Shown here: piece by piece, positions 11,562 to 19,350 of the stretch
How positions within the stretch are numbered: position 1 is the first letter of the stretch
Layout: the number at the start of each line of letters is the position of its first letter
Assembly (NCBI RefSeq): GCF_963678245.1
Contig: NZ_OY782767.1
Location: forward strand, 744,001 to 808,000
Source of the DNA: an uncultured Sunxiuqinia sp.
Lineage (GTDB): Bacteria > Bacteroidota > Bacteroidia > Bacteroidales > Prolixibacteraceae
DNA: 64,000 bases
Reading direction: 5' to 3'
Made by a program: the position numbers and the translations under genes
The notes under the pieces: generated by a model
The model's input: only the letters and a program-made list of their open reading frames with translations
Told to the model about the DNA's origin: nothing
Databases searched by the model: none

Positions 11562-12179
11562 TTATTTTTTTTGAAATAAGTTGGCGTAGTATTGATCAAT
11601 CATGGATAGAAGTTCATTAAACGTTTTGATTGAGAAGACTAATAATAAATTGCCACTAATATCAAGTTCAATTACCTTAAAGCTTGTTTTGCATAACAAG
11701 ACGACCTTACCATACTCACCAGGTTCAAACTTTATAATATCGTCAATCATACCATGCCGATATTCCGGAATGGCATATTTCAATTCAATTTCAAATTGTT
11801 CGCTCAATGTAGAAAAAACAGAATTAATGATGATGTTACTAATTTCAGTAAGAGCACTGATATTTAGGATGTCACTACTGTTGTTTAAATGAAGATCCCG
11901 AACAAATAATCTGACTAATTTATTGGCCTTTTCGGTAGGGAAAATAAGTAATCCCGAACCTGAGAACGTTGATGAAAACCCCATCTCAACGGCAGCGTAA
12001 TCTTCATTGGTCCATGTAGCTAAAAATTCCATCAAGCTCTTTTCATCGAATATATCTAAACTGGGTGTTTCGAGAGTTACGTGGTGTTCAACAATCTGAT
12101 TCAATACATTTGCGCCCCTGCCAATTCCAATATTGATGATTTCAAGCAGAGCATCCCTGTGCTTTTCGCTAACTTCCAT
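11562..12179 (-). CDS. CheC/CheX-type CheY-P phosphatase
   Basis: 205 aa. Two copies of the CheC catalytic signature (D/S)-x3-E-x2-N-x22-P are exact: first D-ALL-E-II-N ending at the proline of LETP (about residues 9-39), second S-ALT-E-IS-N ending at the proline of YAIPEY. Both sites intact places it with CheC rather than the one-site FliY or CheX forms. Family role: dephosphorylation of CheY-like receivers. It sits 3 bp downstream of a single-domain receiver and 7 bp upstream of a kinase, so the receiver is the likely substrate. No other chemotaxis gene occurs in the window, suggesting a use outside motility. Confidence 0.9.
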   Translation of the reverse strand: MEVSEKHRDALLEIINIGIGRGANVLNQIVEHHVTLETPSLDIFDEKSLMEFLATWTNEDYAAVEMGFSSTFSGSGLLIFPTEKANKLVRLFVRDLHLNNSSDILNISALTEISNIIINSVFSTLSEQFEIELKYAIPEYRHGMIDDIIKFEPGEYGKVVLLCKTSFKVIELDISGNLLLVFSIKTFNELLSMIDQYYANLFQKK

Positions 12180-12182
12180 AAC

Positions 12183-12563
12183 CTAATTTTTGGATGACAG
12201 TTGAAAAATTGTTGATGCCGACTTTATAAACTCTTGATGGTCAAAGGGTTTGTGCATCACATGACTTACCCCAAGATCAATGTATTTCTGTCTGGTTGTA
12301 GGCTGGATATCAGCAGTTAATAGAATTACGGGGATGTGTTTATTGGTGAGTTTCAGCTTTTCCATAACGCCATAGCCATCCAGTTTTGGCATTAGTGAAT
12401 CTAACACCATACCATCGGGTTGCTCTTTTTCAATCATTAAAAGTGCCTCCTCTCCATTTTTTGCTTGAATCACATCGACGTCGGGAAAATCGCTTAAAAT
12501 ATCTTCAATTTTCAGACGCATAACTAAAGAATCATCCACAACCAAAATTATTTTCTTTTCCAT
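12183..12563 (-). CDS. single-domain response regulator (CheY-like)
   Basis: 126-aa receiver with no output domain. Acidic pocket Asp10/Asp11, phospho-acceptor Asp55 (MVLDSLMPKLDGYG), Thr83 (VILLTADIQ) and Lys105 (HVMHKPF) are all present, so it should be phosphorylated normally. First gene of the receiver - CheC - kinase cassette, with 3 bp to the CheC gene. Lacking an output domain, it probably acts by protein contact or in a phosphorelay. Confidence 0.95.
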   Translation of the reverse strand: MEKKIILVVDDSLVMRLKIEDILSDFPDVDVIQAKNGEEALLMIEKEQPDGMVLDSLMPKLDGYGVMEKLKLTNKHIPVILLTADIQPTTRQKYIDLGVSHVMHKPFDHQEFIKSASTIFQLSSKN

Positions 12564-12762
12564 AATGAGCTATTTCTATTCGTTAGAATGAAGACTATTG
12601 ATGCAATAACGTGTCTTTTGAGTGAATTAAGATATTCAACCTTTTATTGTAGCCCACAATATAGTAAATAATACTCTTTTATTTAAGAAATAGTTTGTGT
12701 TGTTTAGTTCTAATACGAATCAAAATCAGGCTCATTTTTGGAAATCTATTTTTTGAAATGTG

Positions 12763-13149
12763 TTACACAGCTTGAATTGCTTTTTCCAGCCTGTTTTTAA
12801 TATCTATGGCTATACCACCCAAATCCTCATTTTCAATTGCCATCATCGAGGCTATTGGATTTACCGCTGCAATTTCAACTTTATTATCACTGGTTTCCTG
12901 AACGATGACATTACATGGTAACATTGTTCCAATTTTATCTTCGGCTTGCAATGCTTGGTAGGCGGCCGGAGGATTGCAAGCTCCAAGTATCGTGTATTTT
13001 CGAAAGTCAATGTCCAGTTTTTTCTTTAGCTTTTCTTGAATATTAATTGTGGTCAGTACGCCGAAACCTTCTTTTTTGAGTTCTTCAGTTACTTTCTCAA
13101 TAGCTTCGTCAAAGGTGTAGTTAGTTACTTTTTCAATGTAGTACTTCAT
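12763..13149 (-). CDS. DUF302 domain protein
   Basis: 128 aa, whole-length DUF302 domain (about 15-125): FDEAIEKVTEELKKEGFGVLT, the GACNPPAAYQAL core and LPCNVIVQE. The function of the domain is not established. It begins 11 bp after the last codons of a decayed copper P-type ATPase, so it was probably the second gene of a metal-related operon and has survived the loss of the first. The ORF itself is intact, with conserved Cys residues in the GACNPP and LPCNV motifs. Confidence 0.85.
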   Translation of the reverse strand: MKYYIEKVTNYTFDEAIEKVTEELKKEGFGVLTTINIQEKLKKKLDIDFRKYTILGACNPPAAYQALQAEDKIGTMLPCNVIVQETSDNKVEIAAVNPIASMMAIENEDLGGIAIDIKNRLEKAIQAV

Positions 13150-13160
13150 GATTTTTTTTA

Positions 13161-14313
13161 TTAGTTGTTATTTATGTAGAGTTTTCTTTTCAGTCGTTGA
13201 GCGTTAATGGCAATAATATTATAAGCTTTAGCCCACATGAAATTCTGAATCATCTTTTTGTATGTCTTTTTTACAAATAAAATTAAAGATGCGACATCTT
13301 TTGGATTGCTATTGATTATAATACTCGCGGTTTATTTCAATGTTTTACTGCCTCTTGCGATTCTTATCTAATTTCATCTTTCAGGGTGATAAAACCAATC
13401 AAATGTTCATTTTAAATAACATAAACAACAGTTTCCTGTTCATTTTTGTTTGCCTCTTTCGGCATCTATAAATTATTTTCTTTAAAATATTCAGGATTCA
13501 CTACTTTCAACTGTTTTTCTTCAATTTTTAATTCAATACCTTTTCCGGTTATCGCATTGAAGTCTTTTATTTCAGGCAGATCATTTTCATCATTTACTTT
13601 CTTCATAATCTTGGCTGCCAATAGGTGTTCCGATTCTGATTCAACTGCTCTCGCAAGTTTTAAAAACAGCCTCGTCATCATAATCCTTAGTTGCTGATTG
13701 GTCACGTGTGATCCCGAAGTTTCCTTTGGTGGGTTTCCCGGTTTTGTCAACTGCAAGCTGAGTCACTTTACGCAAGTTTTCAAACGCAGTTCTGTTTCGA
13801 ATCAGGAACCCGTTTTGTGCCGAAATAGAGATTAGAATTGCAACAACTAAAAGTATCGCTACCCTAATGCATGAGGGCAGGTGATCACCATGACGCTTTC
13901 CCAATGTAAAAATTATAATTCAGCAGGTCTTGAATCATAGGTGACAAAACCAGAACTGCTAATGTCAGCACCATGGAAATCTAAAATCGCTTTCGGAAAT
14001 CCTTGATCATCATTGCATGATAACCGTAGTGATCACATGAGCCATGGTCATGTTTGTGATGAATGGCTTACATCTTTTTTGTTGTGGGAATGAGAATGAA
14101 TGTGTTGCTTCTCTTCTTCCGGTTGTTTTTTCTTCTGATTGGAAGATTTAGACGTTTGTTGCTGATGATCGTCGTGTTTTTATGGTGATTCTTTTGAAAG
14201 GTCGGATTGGCTTCCATGCTGGGCATGTTGCTGTTTGTGGAGGAGTTTTTCATGCTGCAGATATTTTTTTGATTGACTTCTTTTTTATTTGTTGAATTTC
14301 CTTGATCAGTCAT
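13161..14313 (-). pseudogene. decayed copper-exporting P1B ATPase (CopB-like, CPH type)
   Basis: Minus-strand relic readable only across several frames. In order: a Lys/His-rich N-terminus (HIHSHSHN, HHKHDHG); MIKDFRKRF, a stop, then ISMVLTLAVLVLSPMIQ (first helices); a large gap; VMVITCPHALG (the CPH helix of CopB-type pumps) with a frameshift; SAQNGFLIRNRTAFEN; the phosphorylation site as DKTGKPTKGNF (normally DKTGTLTKGNF); AVESESEHLLAAKIMKK (SEHP changed to SEHL); MPKEANKNEQETVVYVI and two further in-frame stops; a second gap that removes the GDGxND hinge; and the tail NPKDVASLILFVKKTYKKM to IIAINAQRLKRKL, stop at 13161-13163. Several stops, frameshifts, two internal deletions and lost catalytic motifs make function impossible. 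Confidence 0.85.
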
Positions 14314-14595
14314 AACGGATAGGATTTGTAGCCAGTTAGCTAAAAAACCATGCCACAATAGCTGTTTGATTCAAATGCCTTTAATCAGCAGAATCGCTAA
14401 CTTACTCATTTATTGATGAAGGATTTTGTTCCACACCTATGTTGTTTTAGTTCCACAGAATATCTGACTCGGATATTACTGCTGTTTGAACCATCCCTGC
14501 GTATGTTAATTCTTGATTTTCTCTTATTCCGAAAGCTGTTTGATTCGTTAATAATGGATAACTTTTAAATATTTTTGTGAAAAACCACATTGACA
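14314..14595. other. spacer between the ATPase relic and the 14.6-kb gene
   Basis: About 280 bp without a recognisable gene. It should contain the promoter of the plus-strand hypothetical gene at 14596 and the former promoter of the ATPase relic. No clear TAnnTTTG box or terminator was seen. Confidence 0.4.
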
Positions 14596-15312
14596 ATGAA
14601 GTACCTGAAAGCCTCCATAGAACTCAAAAAGTTGATAGAACAAACAAACGAGCTGTGCCTGACGAAAAACTGTCCGGTTCTTAATCAACGAAATTTTATC
14701 GTGTTGAAATCAGATGGTGGTGAAGAGCGCGAAATAAAAATGAAGGAGTTTTCTAACGAATTTCTTCAAACAATACTCGAAGAAAATAGGAATTCAAAGG
14801 CTTTTGTTTTTACTGATTTGGCTGCCACGATGGTCAAAGATCAAAAGCTGACTTATTTCTTGTACAAAGGCTATCATAGCGAAATTGAAAAAGGATTGGT
14901 TTGGTTTCAGGCTATCAACGGAGAGACTGCAGAACCAACTGGTAATTTACAGTTCAGCAATCTCGAGGAGAATGTTTTTTATTCGGTTTCGACTCCCGAC
15001 TTTGAAGAAAGCACCAGCAATGCTATGGAAACCGATGAGCAAATTGAAGAGGGTAAAAGCATTGTTTTTATCATAGGTAACCATAATGAAGAGCGCTTGT
15101 TGCACGATATTCAGCGCTTGATTTTTGATACAGTTAATAATGTTCAAAAACACCAAGGATTGAAATTTAAGATTATTCTGAATATCAACAAGTTTAACGG
15201 AAAACCAACAGCTTATTTTCTGAAACAACTTGACTTTATCAAAGAATATACCCACACGAGTATTCAATCAGAATATCCAAATTGCGAGTTTGTTTTTGAC
15301 CTTGAAATATAG
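14596..15312 (+). CDS. hypothetical protein
   Basis: 238 aa from the ATG at 14596 (a TTG two codons earlier is also possible). No signal peptide, no membrane segment, acidic. I recognise no domain. The C-terminal part (SIVFIIGNHNEERLLHDIQ, then FKIILNINKFNGKPTAYFL) looks like alternating strands and helices of a small alpha/beta domain; the central part around residue 150 is rich in Glu, Ser and Thr and may be a linker. Codon use resembles its neighbours, so it is probably a real, lineage-restricted gene. Confidence 0.6.
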   Translation: MKYLKASIELKKLIEQTNELCLTKNCPVLNQRNFIVLKSDGGEEREIKMKEFSNEFLQTILEENRNSKAFVFTDLAATMVKDQKLTYFLYKGYHSEIEKGLVWFQAINGETAEPTGNLQFSNLEENVFYSVSTPDFEESTSNAMETDEQIEEGKSIVFIIGNHNEERLLHDIQRLIFDTVNNVQKHQGLKFKIILNINKFNGKPTAYFLKQLDFIKEYTHTSIQSEYPNCEFVFDLEI

Positions 15313-15401
15313 TTTTGTAAGTGGAGTGATAACATATCTCTCTTCCACTAAAAAGTAGCTGATATTAAATTCATTTTTCGGAGAAGCTCTAAGTTATTTC
15401 C

Positions 15402-15409
15402 TACTTTTG
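15402..15409 (+). promoter_or_regulatory. -7 promoter element before hrpB
   Basis: TACTTTTG matches TAnnTTTG and lies about 50 bp before the hrpB start. The -33 position has TTC rather than TTG. Confidence 0.5.
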
Positions 15410-15459
15410 CGCTCCTAAAAATTACCTAGCAGATGGTATTCTAGAAAAGCATTTTAATT

Positions 15460-17940
15460 TTGAATATAAATTTTGAAAATATTGATTTGCCGGTTGTTTC
15501 CATACTTGATGAGATAAAAAAGCAACTGGCTCATCAAAATACACTTATAATACAGGCTTCTCCGGGAGCCGGAAAAAGTACCTTGGTGCCTCTGGCATTG
15601 CTGGATGGAAGTTGTATCGGAAAGATCATCGTGCTGGAGCCAAGGCGATTGGCAGCACGTTCGATTGCCGAGCGAATGGCTTCGTTGCTTGGCGAAAAAG
15701 TAGGAGAGACGGTTGGCTATCGCATTCGTTTCGAAAACAGGGTGAGTGAAAAGACCCGGATTGAAGTAGTTACCGAAGGAATTCTGACGCGAATGTTGCA
15801 CTCCGACAATTCGCTGGAAGGAATATCAACAGTCATTTTTGATGAATTTCACGAGCGTAGCATTCATGCCGATGTGGCCTTCGCCCTGTGTCGCGAAGCC
15901 CAGCAAATTCTTCGTCCTGATTTACGCATTTTGGTGATGTCGGCTACCTTAAATTTACCCCAGCTGGTTGACTTATTGCGGGCTCCTTTTGTTACATGCA
16001 GTGGTCGGCAGTATCCGGTAAATATTCAATATACGGGAGGAAATGATGTCCGCATGTTGCCTGATTTAACCGCTCAGACCGTATTGCGGGCGATAAAGGA
16101 AACGAAAGGCGACATCCTTGTTTTTCTTCCGGGTGAAGGCGAAATTCGAAAATGTGAAGGTTTGCTGAAGAAGGAAAACTTACCCGTTGAGATTCATCCG
16201 CTGTTTGGAGTGCTTCCTAAAAATAGGCAATTGGCAGCTGTCTTTCCAAATCCGAAAGGCAAACGAAAAATCATTTTGGCCACTTCAATTGCTGAAACTA
16301 GCTTAACGATTGAAGGAGTGCAGGTGGTTATTGATTGTGGCTATTCGCGCACTTCTAGGTTTGATCCGGGCAATGGACTATCGCGTTTGGAAACCTTGCA
16401 GATATCAATCGACTCAGCGGATCAGCGTGCTGGTCGTGCAGGACGTTTAGGACCCGGAACTTGCTATCGGATGTGGACCCGGGCAACGCAGGATCAATTA
16501 GCTGAGCATCGCGTACCAGAAATCATGGAGGCAGACCTTGCCGACCTGGTGCTGGATTTAGCTCAATGGGGAATTACAGATCCAAGTCAACTCTCCTGGC
16601 TCACACCGCCACCCAAGGGCGCTTATTTGCAGGCTACAGAACTCTTACATCAATTGGACGCGTTGGACAGTGGTCGGATTACGAAACATGGGAAAGCCAT
16701 GCATCGGTTGCCCTGTCATCCGCGCATAGCACACATGCTTCTGATGGCAAAGCAACATGGCAATTTGGAACTGGCTACTGACCTGGCAGCTATGCTAGAA
16801 GAGCGTGACCCTCTCGGACGTGAAGCCGGTATTGATATAAATCTTCGGATTGAAGCATTGCGAAAGCAGCGCGCTGAAAACCGGATGGGCAAAAAAATGA
16901 GTCGCATCGATAAAGTTGCAGGGTCGTATCGCCGATTGATCGGCTGCAATGAAAGCAATGAGGTTGTTGACCCATACGAAACAGGTCTGTTATTGGTATT
17001 TGCTTATCCCGAACGCATTGGACATGCCCGTGTTGGTAACAATGCCCAATTTCAATTGTCAAATGGCAGTTTAGTAACGGCAGGTCATCAGGATGAGCTG
17101 GCACATGAAGCCTGGTTAGCAGTTGCTCACCTTAATGCACGCGAAGGAATGGGAAAAATATTTTTAGCTTCGCCTTTAAACCCACGAGATTTGGCTCCAT
17201 TGGTAAAAGAACGAGACCTAATTACCTGGGACACTCGAAATGGCGGGCTAAATGCAGTGCGTGAATTGCGTGTTGGCTCTATTGTTTTACAATCGAAACC
17301 ACTACCTAACCCCGATCAAAGTCATTTACAGCAAGCTATTGTTGATGCTGTTCAAAAAGAAGGCGAGCAGTTGCTTGACTTTAATAAACAGGTTGAACAG
17401 TGGCAAAACAGGGTGCTGAGTATGCGAAAGTGGCAACCTACGGAAAATTGGCCTGATGTTTCAACAGGCAATCTATTAATGACGAATAACGGTTGGCTTG
17501 CACCTTATTTACAAGGTGTTCGAAAACCCGCTGACCTGAAGAAAATCGACTTAAAATCAGCTCTTCATTATTATTTGAGTGCGGAGCAACAAATCCAACT
17601 AACCCGTTTCGCTCCCGAAAAGATCGATGTGCCCAGCGGTTCATCAATCCGTTTGGAGTATCAACCCAACGGAGCTCCTCCTGTATTGGCCGTTCGTTTA
17701 CAAGAAGTTTTTGGAATGACTGGTACACCAACTGTAAATGATGGAAAAGTGAATGTACTGATGCATTTGTTGTCGCCAGGGTTTAAGCCGGTACAAATTA
17801 CTTCCGACCTGCGAAGTTTTTGGGATAATACCTACTTTGAAGTTAAAAAAGAATTGAAGCGTCGTTACCCGAAACACGCCTGGCCCGATGATCCCTGGGT
17901 TGAAAAAGCAGTACGCGGAGTAAAACGAAAAAAGAATTAG
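15460..17940 (+). CDS. hrpB: ATP-dependent helicase HrpB (DEAH family)
   Basis: 826-aa DEAH-box RNA helicase-like ATPase. Motifs in order: Walker A QASPGAGKSTLVPLALL (about residue 33), VLEPRRLAARSIAERMA, DEFHERSIHADVAFAL (DEAH variant DEFH), SATLN, ATSIAETSLTIEGV, QRAGRAGRLGPG, then the HA2 region and the HrpB-specific C-terminal domain ending in RRYPKHAWPDDPW. No ATG is available in frame before the Walker A motif: an upstream ATG (15433) is closed by a TAG after three codons, so the TTG at 15460 is the best start. The physiological role of HrpB is unclear. DUF2293 follows 4 bp later in the same operon. Confidence 0.95.
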   Translation: MNINFENIDLPVVSILDEIKKQLAHQNTLIIQASPGAGKSTLVPLALLDGSCIGKIIVLEPRRLAARSIAERMASLLGEKVGETVGYRIRFENRVSEKTRIEVVTEGILTRMLHSDNSLEGISTVIFDEFHERSIHADVAFALCREAQQILRPDLRILVMSATLNLPQLVDLLRAPFVTCSGRQYPVNIQYTGGNDVRMLPDLTAQTVLRAIKETKGDILVFLPGEGEIRKCEGLLKKENLPVEIHPLFGVLPKNRQLAAVFPNPKGKRKIILATSIAETSLTIEGVQVVIDCGYSRTSRFDPGNGLSRLETLQISIDSADQRAGRAGRLGPGTCYRMWTRATQDQLAEHRVPEIMEADLADLVLDLAQWGITDPSQLSWLTPPPKGAYLQATELLHQLDALDSGRITKHGKAMHRLPCHPRIAHMLLMAKQHGNLELATDLAAMLEERDPLGREAGIDINLRIEALRKQRAENRMGKKMSRIDKVAGSYRRLIGCNESNEVVDPYETGLLLVFAYPERIGHARVGNNAQFQLSNGSLVTAGHQDELAHEAWLAVAHLNAREGMGKIFLASPLNPRDLAPLVKERDLITWDTRNGGLNAVRELRVGSIVLQSKPLPNPDQSHLQQAIVDAVQKEGEQLLDFNKQVEQWQNRVLSMRKWQPTENWPDVSTGNLLMTNNGWLAPYLQGVRKPADLKKIDLKSALHYYLSAEQQIQLTRFAPEKIDVPSGSSIRLEYQPNGAPPVLAVRLQEVFGMTGTPTVNDGKVNVLMHLLSPGFKPVQITSDLRSFWDNTYFEVKKELKRRYPKHAWPDDPWVEKAVRGVKRKKN

Positions 17941-17944
17941 TAAA

Positions 17945-18625
17945 ATGAGTCTGCAAGAAATAGAGATTGTAAGTCCGGGAAAAAAAGGACAACTAATAAA
18001 CGAATATGGCGAGCCTGTTATTCCTCCTAAAGGTTGGACTTTTTTGCCGGCAGGCGATGCCGGAATTACCCGCAAAGTAACTGCACAAGGAAAGTACTGG
18101 CGGGTTCAGGTAAAGAAAGGCCGACGGACAACGTCGAAAGGAGTATGGGCGCCGGCAGCTACAATTGCAAGTGCAAAGGAAATGGTTACTGCTGTCCGAC
18201 AAACAGATAGTTATCAGAAGAAGAGGAAGTCGGAAATTATTCGTCGTGAGAAAAAGCAAGTGATTTACCAAGGTGAATTTTTTGAAGCCGTGGTTCGCTA
18301 TCTTAATTTTCATTCAACTTACCGGGAAGTAGAACAAAAAATGGCTCAGGCTATTACTGATCATGCGACTCCGGTTGGCAGTGGCACCGTTGCCCGCACG
18401 CAGCGCATTCCGGTGGAAGAGCGTGCAGCACGCGCTGTTATTGCATGGATGCGCCATCGAACGACAGCTTATGACAACATGAAAATTGCCCGCATAAAAG
18501 GGGAGCGACGTGCAGTGCGACGAGATCTTGCTCAGCGGTCAGTTCTGTTGCTTAATAGTTATCGGAAGGGGCAGATAATTTCAACAGATTGTCCGCTATG
18601 GAACGCCATTCATCGAAATAAATAA
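17945..18625 (+). CDS. DUF2293 domain protein
   Basis: 226 aa. The C-terminal DUF2293 domain (about residues 140-215) shows ARAVIAWMRHRTTAYDNM, IARIKGERRAVRRDLAQRS, the family's conserved basic block. The N-terminal part (VSPGKKGQLINEYGEPVIPP) is a second conserved stretch found in bacterial members. Highly basic, so nucleic-acid binding is plausible but not shown. Starts 4 bp after hrpB and precedes ychJ, which suggests a shared transcript. Confidence 0.85.
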   Translation: MSLQEIEIVSPGKKGQLINEYGEPVIPPKGWTFLPAGDAGITRKVTAQGKYWRVQVKKGRRTTSKGVWAPAATIASAKEMVTAVRQTDSYQKKRKSEIIRREKKQVIYQGEFFEAVVRYLNFHSTYREVEQKMAQAITDHATPVGSGTVARTQRIPVEERAARAVIAWMRHRTTAYDNMKIARIKGERRAVRRDLAQRSVLLLNSYRKGQIISTDCPLWNAIHRNK

Positions 18626-18643
18626 ACAAGCAAAATCAACAAT

Positions 18644-19039
18644 ATGAATCGTTTATGTCTCTGTGGATCGAAGAAAGAAATCAGTACATGTTGTGAAGCT
18701 ATTCTTTCGGGTAGGCGACAAGCTGCAACTGCACTGGAACTGATGCGTTCGCGATACGTGGCGTTTACGAAAGCCAATGGTGCTTATCTGATGGGTAGTC
18801 ACCATAGCGAAACGCGCCCCGTAAAAGAGCGCATTTCCATCGAAAAGTGGGCTCGGTCAGTAAATTGGGTGAGCCTAACGATCCTGTCAACCGAAGCCGA
18901 CGAAGCCACAGACGAGGCCGGGAAAGTTGAGTTTCGTGCCCTTTACACGGAAAATGGGAACCTGGAACAAATACACGAAAATTCACTTTTCAAGCGAGAA
19001 AATGGGAAATGGGTTTACCACTCGGGCATTCATTATTAA
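18644..19039 (+). CDS. YchJ family protein (SEC-C motif, UPF0225)
   Basis: 131 aa. N-terminal SEC-C-type zinc motif CLCGSKKEISTCCEAILSG, then the NTF2-like YchJ core: ALELMRSRYVAFTKANGAYL and a terminal ENGKWVYHSGIHY. Complete for the family. The molecular function is unknown; the NTF2-like fold suggests ligand or protein binding. Third gene behind hrpB, 18 bp after DUF2293. Confidence 0.92.
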   Translation: MNRLCLCGSKKEISTCCEAILSGRRQAATALELMRSRYVAFTKANGAYLMGSHHSETRPVKERISIEKWARSVNWVSLTILSTEADEATDEAGKVEFRALYTENGNLEQIHENSLFKRENGKWVYHSGIHY

Positions 19040-19350
19040 TAATTGCTGAAATTGCTAGCCGGACTTGCAGCGCATACTCACACGTTGGCAAATGGGTGTA
19101 TCTGGTATTCTTATACTAGCTGTCGTTTTAGGAAGTGAATGCCGAATGATCGACGAATTGATAACCGCACATTGTCGGTACAAATTACATGAATCTGTAC
19201 TTTCTATAAAACTTGTTTTTCAATGTTCCGGTTAGTTCTCGTACAATTTACCCAATCAATTTTTTATCCGTCGAAATTATTTCGATCCATCTTCGTTTAA
19301 TTCGTGTGTTGCTAAGTTTTTTATATTTTTGTGTTCCTAAAAATTTTACT
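19040..19350. other. spacer between ychJ and the 19.35-kb gene
   Basis: 311 bp with no gene. It contains TATTTTTG (19324-19331), a match to TAnnTTTG, 19 bp before the ATG at 19351. An earlier ATT-rich in-frame extension of the next gene starting at 19213 overlaps this promoter and is not accepted as coding. Confidence 0.5.

Noticed and set aside
14068-14358. 96-aa minus-strand ORF as an independent gene
   Set aside because: It is one frame of the N-terminal His-rich part of the decayed copper ATPase, not a gene of its own.
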